The translations under genes were made by a program, and so were the position numbers. This document shows positions 36,490 to 44,172 of a DNA stretch of 64,000 nucleotides, one piece after another. Location: positions 1 through 64,000 of the forward strand of contig JBGCGC010000042.1 in the NCBI GenBank assembly GCA_045110475.1, given 5' to 3'. The first letter of the stretch is position 1, and each line of letters opens with the position of its first letter. This DNA is from Granulosicoccus sp045110475. Its GTDB lineage: Bacteria > Pseudomonadota > Gammaproteobacteria > Granulosicoccales > Granulosicoccaceae. Below the pieces are notes generated by a model, which was not told where the DNA came from, made no database searches, and saw only the letters and a list, made by a program, of their open reading frames with translations.

Positions 36490-37601
36490 GTACAGAATTC
36501 TGCAGTGGCAAGCGCAACAATCTGCTTTGGCTACGCGCCGAAACCAAAGCCTTTGAACAGCGAACCCTGCTGACCCCGGAAGCTGCCCGGCAATTGCTAG
36601 GCAATGGGTATGAAGTTGTTGTTGAACGCTCTGCACAGCGAATCTTTGAAGATGAAGCGTATGCAAACGCGGGTTGCCGAATGGTCGACACTCACGCATG
36701 GCATCAAGCGCCAGAACAGGCCATCATTCTTGGCCTGAAGGAGCTTGATCCTGCTGATGGGCCGTTTGCTCGCAGGCATGTGCATTTCGCGCATGTATTC
36801 AAGGACCAACAAGACTGGCAAATCACATTGAGGCAGCATCAATGCGGAGGCGGCATACTCTATGATCTGGAATACCTTACCGATGTTTCCGGGAAACGAA
36901 TTGCAGCTTTTGGGTACTGGGCGGGTTATGTGGGTGCCGCTCTGTCAGTACTCGGGTATTGTGCGAAATCAAGTGGTCATGTATTAAACGCATTAACCGC
37001 CTGGGAGGATAAGGAGGCGCTGCTAGCGTCGGTAAAAAGCGGACTCTCAAACGTGCGTAAGAAACCGAACGCCATGGTGATCGGCGCGCTGGGTCGTTGT
37101 GGCGCAGGAGCTGTTGAACTTCTGACTGCGTGTAATCTGGAGATCAGTGCATGGGATCAGATGGAGACCGCTTCTGGTGGCCCCTTCGATGCCATCCTCG
37201 ATCACGATATCTTCATCAATTGCGTGTTTGTCAATTCGCCCTTGTCGCCATTTATCACACATCACCAATTGACAAACCGTACGAGACGCTTACAGGTCAT
37301 CAGCGATGTTAGTTGTGACCCACACGGACAGTACAACCCGGTACCGATTTACAATAAATGCACCACGATGGATAAACCTGTAGACGAAATAGTTGCCGCT
37401 AGCCAAGAGTGTGCATCGCTTGAGCTTATCGCCATCGATCATTTACCTTCCCTGTTACCCCGTGAAAGCAGCGAGCACTTTGCAAATCAACTACTTCCAA
37501 CACTACTCGAACTACGTAATCCTGATAGCGGTGTCTGGAAGCGGGCAGAATCTGTTTATCGACACCACTTGACCCGCTTATCGGCAGGAGACAAGTCATG
37601 A
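36486..37601 (+). CDS. Saccharopine dehydrogenase (LYS1-type, lysine-forming) family protein
   Basis: A 371-residue NAD-dependent oxidoreductase of the alanine dehydrogenase/saccharopine dehydrogenase fold. The N-terminal LWLRAETKAFEQRTLLTPEAARQL resembles the lysine/saccharopine binding start of yeast Lys1, and the Rossmann part begins MVIGALGRCGAGAVELL. HVHFAHVFKDQ and LEYLTDVSGKRIAAFGYWAGYVGAA also match that family. In bacteria it may degrade lysine or make carboxyspermidine-like adducts; the exact substrate is uncertain. Its ATG overlaps the selD stop and its own stop overlaps the next ATG, so it is tightly coupled in the operon. Confidence 0.88.
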   Translation: MSTEFCSGKRNNLLWLRAETKAFEQRTLLTPEAARQLLGNGYEVVVERSAQRIFEDEAYANAGCRMVDTHAWHQAPEQAIILGLKELDPADGPFARRHVHFAHVFKDQQDWQITLRQHQCGGGILYDLEYLTDVSGKRIAAFGYWAGYVGAALSVLGYCAKSSGHVLNALTAWEDKEALLASVKSGLSNVRKKPNAMVIGALGRCGAGAVELLTACNLEISAWDQMETASGGPFDAILDHDIFINCVFVNSPLSPFITHHQLTNRTRRLQVISDVSCDPHGQYNPVPIYNKCTTMDKPVDEIVAASQECASLELIAIDHLPSLLPRESSEHFANQLLPTLLELRNPDSGVWKRAESVYRHHLTRLSAGDKS

Positions 37602-38212
37602 CGCTCGCTCTGGATCGCTCGACACTTGATGCTATGGAAAAGCGCCATCGCGCTAATCTGATCAACAGTCTTTCCGGATATAAAAGTGGAAACCTGCTGG
37701 GGTCGATCAACGGCCAGGGTCAAACCAACCTGGCGCTCATGAGTTCGGTTTTCCATGTCGGTGCAAATCCTCCCTTGCTTGGCTTGTTGATCAGGCCACA
37801 CAGTGTGCCACGGCACTCTCTGGAAAATCTCATGGAGATGGGCGTGTTCACGCTCAATGTTGTCACGCGTGATATCTATCGTCAGGCCCATCAGACAACT
37901 GCCCGCTACGCTCGCCAGCAGTCAGAGTTTTCAGCAGTAGGACTGGATGAGGAATTCTCTGCGTTGATGAAAGCGCCGTACGTGGCACAAAGCCCTATAA
38001 AAACCGGGTTGTCGCTGATAGAGACGCAGACCTTGTCTGTCAACGATACAGTGCTCGTTATTGCTGAAATCGTCGAGTTACGAATAGACGAAGGACTAAT
38101 GACTAAAGACGGTCAGCTGGATATGAATGCGGCAGACGCCGTTGCAGTAACGGGTCTTGACGAGTATCACCAGGCATCGACGCTTGGTCGGCAACCTTAT
38201 CCCAAGCCATGA
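37598..38212 (+). CDS. FMN-binding flavin reductase-like protein
   Basis: A 204-residue split-barrel flavoprotein of the flavin reductase-like group. Features seen are SGYKSGNLLGSINGQGQTNLALMSSV near the start and PPLLGLLIRP, which together form the FMN-binding strands, and FTLNVVTRDIYRQAHQTTARYA, the usual helix after the barrel. The ATG overlaps the stop of the saccharopine-dehydrogenase-like gene (ATGA). Reaction and partner are unknown. It is convergent with the DUF3429 gene, with 8 bp between stops. Confidence 0.88.
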   Translation: MTLALDRSTLDAMEKRHRANLINSLSGYKSGNLLGSINGQGQTNLALMSSVFHVGANPPLLGLLIRPHSVPRHSLENLMEMGVFTLNVVTRDIYRQAHQTTARYARQQSEFSAVGLDEEFSALMKAPYVAQSPIKTGLSLIETQTLSVNDTVLVIAEIVELRIDEGLMTKDGQLDMNAADAVAVTGLDEYHQASTLGRQPYPKP

Positions 38213-38220
38213 TCGGCTGA

Positions 38221-38712
38221 TCAGAATGCGTTTCCAAGCAATCCTGCCAGCAGGCTCAGTATGGCACCTGAGCTCAGGATAAGTCGAAGGCGTAGGAACC
38301 ACTCAGGGACTTCTCCCCGTCGTGCTGCTGCTACATCAAAGCCGTATTGCAAGGTGAACCCGACACAGAGCAGGGCAAGCTGGGGGATCGGTGCCAGCAG
38401 CAGGGCAGGCCATGCGATCAAACTTGGCACAACGCTGAGCGTCAAAGGCAGCCAGCGACCAAGCCCCTCTGCATCGTGTAGAAGGTTTCCCCAACGCACG
38501 CCACCCAGAAAACTGAGAATCACAGCGCCATAGGCGCCCAGTGAAAAAGTGGCCAGTGTTAGGATGCTGCGCTCTTGCACCACCCATACAGGCAGCCATG
38601 CATCCAACATGGGTTGCAACCAGATAACCAGCGCGGCGCTGACGAACGGAATTAGCCCGGCCAGCCCCAGAATGAGGGCGGGCGTAGGTATTGATTGCTG
38701 TTTGGCAGCCAT
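38221..38712 (-). CDS. DUF3429 family inner-membrane protein
   Basis: A 163-residue protein with five hydrophobic segments, matching the DUF3429 pattern: LGLAGLIPFVSAAL near the start, FSLGAYGAVILSFLGGVRWG in the middle, LCVGFTLQYGFDVAAARR late, and a terminal LSSGAILSLLAGLLG segment. Function is unknown. In other genomes the family often sits beside DNA repair or redox genes. Here the neighbour on the same strand is a glutathione peroxidase, 50 bp upstream. Confidence 0.88.
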   Translation of the reverse strand: MAAKQQSIPTPALILGLAGLIPFVSAALVIWLQPMLDAWLPVWVVQERSILTLATFSLGAYGAVILSFLGGVRWGNLLHDAEGLGRWLPLTLSVVPSLIAWPALLLAPIPQLALLCVGFTLQYGFDVAAARRGEVPEWFLRLRLILSSGAILSLLAGLLGNAF

Positions 38713-38762
38713 GGAAGCTCGTCAAAGACGTAAAAGGGTGGTATCGAAGTGTAGGTCAGGAT

Positions 38763-39392
38763 TTACAGCAAGGCCTCGATATCACGGATCATCTGTTGAC
38801 CCGTGGGCATCTCGCTGGAACTGTAGTGCGCAATGATGTTTCCCTGTCGGTCGACAAGGTATTTATTGAAGTTCCATCGCGGGAAGGTTCCAGTGGCTTT
38901 GGCAAGCTGCTGGTACAACGGGTGTGCCTGGGCGCCTGTGACGCTGATTTTTTCGAACATAGGAAAGCTCACCCCGTAATTGAGCTCGCAAAACTCAGCG
39001 ACCTCAGCCTCACTGCCTAATTCCTGTCTGAAGTCTCCGGATGGAAAACCCAGCACCCGGAGGCCTTTTTCCGAAAATCGTTGATGAAGTATCTCCAGAT
39101 CTTCGAACTGGTGCGTAAAGCCACATTTACTGGCTGTATTCACAATTAGTAACACCTTGTCGGCGTACTGATCGCAAAGCGGTCGTCGTGTCGGCCCCAT
39201 CAGTGGACGTAACTCGTGACTCAGGAGACTATTACAGGCACTATTGTCAGTATCTATGACATCTGCGTCAGTACCATTGGTGTTGGTCGCAGCCAAAGCC
39301 TGAGGCAAGTTTGCAGACGCTGAGGCAGCCAGAGCAGCGTATGAGGTACCGGCTATGGTTCGGCGCAAAAAGAGACGACGTGATCTGAGCAT
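38763..39392 (-). CDS. Glutathione peroxidase family protein with Tat-type signal
   Basis: A 209-residue thiol peroxidase. The peroxidatic Cys90 lies in VNTASKCGFT. The Gln-loop is the bacterial variant FPSGDF, and the Trp is in FPRWNFNKYL. The first 35 residues are a twin-arginine-like signal (RRLFLRRTIAG followed by an Ala-rich stretch to about QALAA), which most bacterial homologues lack, so this one should be periplasmic. The start is 12-45 bp from the divergent FAN1-type gene. Reduces hydroperoxides, usually with thioredoxin in Cys-type members. Confidence 0.91.
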   Translation of the reverse strand: MLRSRRLFLRRTIAGTSYAALAASASANLPQALAATNTNGTDADVIDTDNSACNSLLSHELRPLMGPTRRPLCDQYADKVLLIVNTASKCGFTHQFEDLEILHQRFSEKGLRVLGFPSGDFRQELGSEAEVAEFCELNYGVSFPMFEKISVTGAQAHPLYQQLAKATGTFPRWNFNKYLVDRQGNIIAHYSSSEMPTGQQMIRDIEALL

Positions 39393-39437
39393 TATTTTTT
39401 ACCTGTGGATGACAAACTACCGCGCAAGCTCCTGGCC

Positions 39438-41105
39438 ATGAACGAGCGGCAAACGCCAGAATTGGACGATGACTACTATATCGCCAATTTTCATACAATC
39501 GCCAGCCATGTCGCTGATCATTACCAAGACTTGTTGACGCACACCGAGAAAAGCTGGCTTGATGTGATCAGCAGGGTCTCGATTCCGGCCCAATGTCTTT
39601 ATATTCGTCTGTTGAATCGCAGAGGATCAACATTTCGTCTCAACCGGCTACATTACGCAGAAATCCCGTGTATTGGTCACGCGGCTGACGAACTGATACA
39701 ACGCGCGCTTGGCCACGACAAGGCTCCGGTGGATTGGCCTGTATTACTAAGCTGCTTTACGAAACCCGAATTACTGGACGTGCTCGAATTACGCAGTTTG
39801 CGCCACCTGTCCCGGGTTGATCTGATCAGTCACGTGACTCACAGTGCCCCTGAGTTACAAATAAGATTCAAGGGCAGGCTGCAAGCTGCTGATCGGTGGA
39901 TCACACTTGAAGGGCACCATCACTGGATGCTGATGCAATTGTGCTTCTTCGGTAACCTTTACCAGGACAGTAGCGTGTTGGTGTTACAACAACTTGGTGC
40001 TTCAAACTATGAAGATTATCCTCTAGACGTGTCGAGCCGTGCGTTTACATCACGCGAACAAATCGATGCACACTGGCGTTACTTTGAAGCAGAAGCCTTG
40101 TTCGACTGCATTAACCCGTCTGATGCTGGCAAGCTGATAAAACTGGTGAACTCGCTGCCTGATGCTTGCACCAATGATGTCAATCTTCAGCGCCGACTGG
40201 ACCGGATTCGCAATCGTATCGCCCGACAGCTGGAACGTTTGTCATTGCTTGATGAGGCAAAGGTGTTGTATGAGCAATCCATTCACCCGCCGGCGCGCGA
40301 GCGACGTGTTCGTATCATGATGACCAGGCTGGAATGGCAGGACGCTTTGTTAGTTGCCCGACAAATGCACGACAAGCCTTACAACGAAGCGGAGAGGTTG
40401 ACCGGATACAAGCTGCTGTGCAAATGTCAACAAGCCCTGGGCATTAAGTACAAAAAACACCGTATCTTCAAGCCCGCAACCACCCGTCTGGTATTGCGCG
40501 ACAACGCAGTGCGCGTCGAGGAGTCTGCTCGACGATACTATGCCGACAAAGGAGCCTGTTTCTACACTGAAAATACGCTGATCAATGCCGTGTTTGGCCT
40601 GTTTATCTGGGACATTATTTTTCATCCGGTGCCGGCTGCCTTCTTTAATCCTTATCAGGCGGCTCCGGCTGATTTCTACGAACCGGAATTTCTCGCTCGT
40701 CGCACTGAGCTATTCAAGGCTCGGTTTGAAGAGCTTGATGATCAGACGCACCTTGGTGCGCGTGTGTTGAAGGCCTATCAGTTGCACCAGGGTAAGCAGA
40801 ATCCACTGGTGCGCTGGCAGGGACTGTCTGCGCAGATGCTCGCTCTGGCTATTGATCGCATTCCGCAAAGTCACTGGCGGTCGTTGTTCGAAAGAATCCT
40901 TGTTGACATGCGCGAGAACACCAAAGGTTTTCCAGACCTTATCCTGTTCCCACAAGAGGGCGGTTATGAATTTATCGAGATTAAGGGGCCGGGTGACACG
41001 CTTCAGGCTAACCAGCGTCGCTGGATGCACTACTTTGATCAGCACGGCATTGCCTGCCGGCTTGTGCACGTGCGCTATCGACGCGATGAGCCAACATCAA
41101 CATGA
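39438..41105 (+). CDS. FAN1-type VRR-NUC structure-specific nuclease
   Basis: A 555-residue bacterial FAN1 homologue, a 5' flap endonuclease and 5' exonuclease that in studied bacteria and eukaryotes incises near interstrand crosslinks. The C-terminal VRR-NUC domain keeps Asp500 in KGFPDLILF and Glu514-Ile-Lys516 in FIEIKGPGD, the PD-(D/E)XK metal site. The middle is helical and TPR-like (about 270-340), and the N-terminal part includes the LYIRLLNRRGSTFRL segment seen in FAN1 SAP regions. The start is ATG at 39438; a GTG at 39405 would add 11 residues and sits 12 bp from the peroxidase start. Stop overlaps the ATG of the helicase gene (ATGA). Confidence 0.93.
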   Translation: MNERQTPELDDDYYIANFHTIASHVADHYQDLLTHTEKSWLDVISRVSIPAQCLYIRLLNRRGSTFRLNRLHYAEIPCIGHAADELIQRALGHDKAPVDWPVLLSCFTKPELLDVLELRSLRHLSRVDLISHVTHSAPELQIRFKGRLQAADRWITLEGHHHWMLMQLCFFGNLYQDSSVLVLQQLGASNYEDYPLDVSSRAFTSREQIDAHWRYFEAEALFDCINPSDAGKLIKLVNSLPDACTNDVNLQRRLDRIRNRIARQLERLSLLDEAKVLYEQSIHPPARERRVRIMMTRLEWQDALLVARQMHDKPYNEAERLTGYKLLCKCQQALGIKYKKHRIFKPATTRLVLRDNAVRVEESARRYYADKGACFYTENTLINAVFGLFIWDIIFHPVPAAFFNPYQAAPADFYEPEFLARRTELFKARFEELDDQTHLGARVLKAYQLHQGKQNPLVRWQGLSAQMLALAIDRIPQSHWRSLFERILVDMRENTKGFPDLILFPQEGGYEFIEIKGPGDTLQANQRRWMHYFDQHGIACRLVHVRYRRDEPTST

Positions 41106-43456
41106 AATTATCCGTCACACAGCTAGCTGATTTCGCGTGCCGTGAGGGTGATCTGATGCCGGATTCTGTTGTGGGGCCTACAGCCCGTGAAGGCATGCAG
41201 GCCCACAGGAAACTTCAAAAAAAGCGTCAGGTATTGGTGGATCAAGCCGATTGGCTACAGTGCGAAGTAGGGGTGAGCATCGAATATCAGATTGATGGCA
41301 GTACTCTTCGTCTGGGTGGACGTATCGATCTTGTGGATACGCGTACCCCGGTATTATCCGAAATAAAGACAACTCTTGTACCGTCGATGCAATTACCGGA
41401 AGCGCATCGAGCTTTGCAATGGGCTCAGTTGTATCTTTACGGGTTCATATTCTGTAAACAGTCAGACGTGCATTGCGAAGAGCTTGAACTTGAGCTGATT
41501 CACGTTAACCTGCTGGATCAGATTGAAACTTCTGAACACCGCAATGTCAGCGATGTCGAGCTTGACGTGTTTGCCGAGACGGCGATGCGTAGCTATGTTC
41601 AGTGGTTGATGAAAACACAGGCATGGCAGCAACGAATGGTTTCCAGTACCCGAAATCTGCCGTTTCCCTTCTCACAGTTCAGGCAAGGTCAGCGAGATAT
41701 GTCGGCAGCTATCTACCGCGCCTGCCGAGACGCCAGTAACCTTATCTGTGAAGCACCAACTGGAATAGGCAAGACAGTAAGTAGCTTGTATCCAGCACTC
41801 AAATCGATGGGCGAAGGTAAGTTCACGCAATTAGTCTATTTGACAGCCAAGGTAGCTGGCCGACATAGCGCCGAGCAGGCCATACAGAAACTGAGTGGCG
41901 CGGGCCTGGAAACTACCATGATTCAGATAAGAGCCAAAGAGCAGACCTGCTTCTGTACCAATGGACGATGTGAGCGTGATGCTATGGGGCGATGCCCGAT
42001 GACTCTGGGTTTTTTTGATCGTCTGCCGCAAGCCAGAGATGAGCTGCTCGCCCTCGGCGTCATTGATAATAACCAGCTTGACGAAATTGCCTGGGATCAC
42101 CAGTTGTGTCCTTTTGAATTGGTACAACAGCTCTTGCCCTGGGTTCAGCTTGTTGTCGCAGACTACAACTACGTGTTTGATCCGCTGGTGAGACTTCCAC
42201 ACTTCTCTGCATCCGGACACAACGCCCTGTTGTTGATTGATGAGGCTCACAACCTGGTTGATCGCTCGCGATGGATGTTCTCGGCAGAACTGTCTCGTGA
42301 TCAGTGTATGAGTGCCGCGCATGAATGCCGTGAAAACCAGCCTCTTATCGCTGTTGAGCTTGATCGCCTTTGTCGGGTGCTGCGCAAGCATGGTGGCGAG
42401 TGTGAAGAGTCCCCGCATGTTTCACAGGACGTTCCAGCGTCAGTTGGTCGCGCGGTTAATGCAGTCCTGGAGCAGATGGGTGCTGCCATGACGGGTTTGG
42501 CAGGCTTGAGAGAAACGACCTCATCGTTGTGGAAAGAGTTGTGTCGCTATCGGGTCATCGCTGACTTATTCTCGGATCGGCACCGATGTATCACACGTAG
42601 CTGGGTTGCAGGTCGCACGCGTTCCGTTGTAGTCACGTTGTTCTGTCTTGATGCATCTGATGCGCTAAATGCAACGCATCGTCTGTTTCGGGCCTCTATA
42701 GTTTTCTCCGCTACGTTGCGTCCCGGGCTGTTCTATCGCGACACGCTGGGTCTGGATGCAGATACGGGATACATGCAGCTGACATCACCGTTTGATGCGA
42801 GTAAATGTTTACGATGCATTGTCGATTGGGTAGACACGCGATACCGCCATCGACAGGAGTCCATGGCAGCACTGGCATCGTTGATAAATGACAGTACATC
42901 TATCCAGCCGGGTAACTATCTGGTTTTCCTGCCTTCTTACGCTTATCTTGAACAGTTGCACAACGTGTTCAGGGCAACATTTCCCGAGCGAGATACCTGG
43001 GCTCAGGCACGTGACCAGACTAGAGACGAGCGGCAGGCATTGTTTGAGAATCTGGACATACAAGGTCACCGTGTAGGCTTTGCTATTCAGGGAGGCGTGT
43101 TTGGCGAAGGGATTGATTACAAGGGAAACCGATTGATAGGCACCTTGATTGTAGGAACCGGTTTGCCCGCAATTGATGCACAGAGCGAGTTGATTGCCGC
43201 TCACTACAACCAGTTGGGACACAATGGCTATGATTTCACGTATCGCTATCCTGGTTTTACGCGTGTTCTGCAAACAGCTGGCCGAGTCATTCGTGATGAA
43301 TCCGATTGCGGTTTCGTGTTGCTCGTGGACGCCAGATTCGGGCAGATGGCTTATCGACGGTTGTTCCCGGCTGATTGGCAGCCTGCGTTCCCGACAAATC
43401 AGGCGACACTGATCAAGATGCTGAAGAATTTCTGGAAAAATTCGGAAATTGCGTGA
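41102..43456 (+). CDS. RecB/Cas4-like nuclease fused to XPD/DinG-type Fe-S helicase
   Basis: A 784-residue superfamily 2 DNA helicase with an N-terminal nuclease-like domain. The N-terminal 190 residues have a PD-(D/E)XK pattern: His35, Asp76 in GGRIDLVD, Glu87 and Lys89 in LSEIKTT, and a QxxxY-type helix (QWAQLYLYG). The helicase has Walker A EAPTGIGKT (Lys224), a Cys-rich insert CFCTNGRCERDAMGRCP that should bind 4Fe-4S with Cys from the LCPFEL region nearby, and DEAH from Asp380. The C-terminal domain ends with GRVIRDESDCGFVLLVD. Its start overlaps the FAN1 stop, so nuclease and helicase are probably made together for crosslink or flap repair. Confidence 0.92.
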   Translation: MKLSVTQLADFACREGDLMPDSVVGPTAREGMQAHRKLQKKRQVLVDQADWLQCEVGVSIEYQIDGSTLRLGGRIDLVDTRTPVLSEIKTTLVPSMQLPEAHRALQWAQLYLYGFIFCKQSDVHCEELELELIHVNLLDQIETSEHRNVSDVELDVFAETAMRSYVQWLMKTQAWQQRMVSSTRNLPFPFSQFRQGQRDMSAAIYRACRDASNLICEAPTGIGKTVSSLYPALKSMGEGKFTQLVYLTAKVAGRHSAEQAIQKLSGAGLETTMIQIRAKEQTCFCTNGRCERDAMGRCPMTLGFFDRLPQARDELLALGVIDNNQLDEIAWDHQLCPFELVQQLLPWVQLVVADYNYVFDPLVRLPHFSASGHNALLLIDEAHNLVDRSRWMFSAELSRDQCMSAAHECRENQPLIAVELDRLCRVLRKHGGECEESPHVSQDVPASVGRAVNAVLEQMGAAMTGLAGLRETTSSLWKELCRYRVIADLFSDRHRCITRSWVAGRTRSVVVTLFCLDASDALNATHRLFRASIVFSATLRPGLFYRDTLGLDADTGYMQLTSPFDASKCLRCIVDWVDTRYRHRQESMAALASLINDSTSIQPGNYLVFLPSYAYLEQLHNVFRATFPERDTWAQARDQTRDERQALFENLDIQGHRVGFAIQGGVFGEGIDYKGNRLIGTLIVGTGLPAIDAQSELIAAHYNQLGHNGYDFTYRYPGFTRVLQTAGRVIRDESDCGFVLLVDARFGQMAYRRLFPADWQPAFPTNQATLIKMLKNFWKNSEIA

Positions 43457-43862
43457 ATTGATGGTTACTGCTTCCGCCCGGCAATGACATCGAAGCAATG
43501 TATTCAGGTGCAGAATTGGACGGGTTTGCGAAAATTGTAAACGTAATCGTCAAAATTGAAAATTAATTGGCAAATTCGTTGCACTTTTTGCAGCATCTAG
43601 GTCTATATCTTCCGTCTAGGCCATTCGTGCTGTGACTTGGCCACGAAAATATCTCCTTATATCTCTAATAACCTCCAATAACTTGTTGGTTGAACTAGTG
43701 TGTTGGTGGGCTGTATGCGTCATACTATAGAGGTGGTAGGGTGGTTGATGTACAGGACTTGCTGATTTCACCAATGAAGGTGTAGTTGACCCGACCCATC
43801 AGGCTAACCAGCCCAAGTGAAAGGATGCGCTGCGGTTTTTTTAAATATACGTTTTAGTATTA
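43457..43862 (+). promoter_or_regulatory. AT-rich csrA leader region
   Basis: A 400-base non-coding stretch before csrA, clearly richer in A and T than its neighbours. It contains no open frame of note. Several GGA or AGG elements (for example GAAAGGATG near 43820 and GAAGGTG near 43776) could be CsrA-binding sites for autoregulation, as known for csrA in other bacteria. A promoter probably lies near CATACTATAG at about 43721. Both are inference. Confidence 0.4.
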
Positions 43863-43867
43863 GGGGG
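43863..43867 (+). promoter_or_regulatory. Ribosome binding site of csrA
   Basis: GGGGG lies eight bases before the ATG at 43876 and only two before the upstream ATG at 43870, so it decides for the downstream start (MLILSRR). GGGGG preceded by TA could also be bound by CsrA itself. Confidence 0.7.
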
Positions 43868-43875
43868 TAATGCTA

Positions 43876-44100
43876 ATGTTGATTCTGAGCAGAAGGACTG
43901 ATGAATCAATTGTTATAGGTGATGAGGTAACCATCACCATTCTTAGTGTCAAGGGAAAACAGGTGCGTATTGGTATTACCGCTCCACCTGACGTCAGCGT
44001 GCATCGAGAAGAAATCTATCAGCGGATTCAGGCTGGCGATCCGGAGACGGCAACCGCTGAGACGTCTACGGAAACTGATAGCGAGTCTTCCGGCAAGTAG
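43876..44100 (+). CDS. csrA: Carbon storage regulator CsrA
   Basis: A 74-residue dimeric RNA-binding protein that represses or stabilises mRNAs by binding GGA motifs near ribosome sites. The first 55 residues are highly typical: MLILSRRTDESIVIGDEV and KGKQVRIGITAPPDVSVHREEIY, including the conserved Leu4 and Arg44-type RNA contact residues. The C-terminal 20 residues are an acidic Thr/Glu/Ser-rich tail, which varies among species. The start is at 43876 by the ribosome site and by homology; an ATG at 43870 would add Met-Leu. Confidence 0.97.
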   Translation: MLILSRRTDESIVIGDEVTITILSVKGKQVRIGITAPPDVSVHREEIYQRIQAGDPETATAETSTETDSESSGK

Positions 44101-44136
44101 CAGCCAAATGCGCTGTGTTGCAAAATAGATTACTTG

Positions 44137-44165
44137 CAATGCCCTGACGTTATGTCAGGGCATTG
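44137..44165. terminator. Bidirectional hairpin between csrA and the M16C peptidase gene
   Basis: A perfect 12-bp stem, CAATGCCCTGAC against GTCAGGGCATTG, with a 5-base loop GTTAT, lies between two convergent genes and just before the peptidase stop at 44173. There is no T-run on either side, so it would act as a structural rather than a classic intrinsic terminator. Confidence 0.75.
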
Positions 44166-44172
44166 GGCAACG

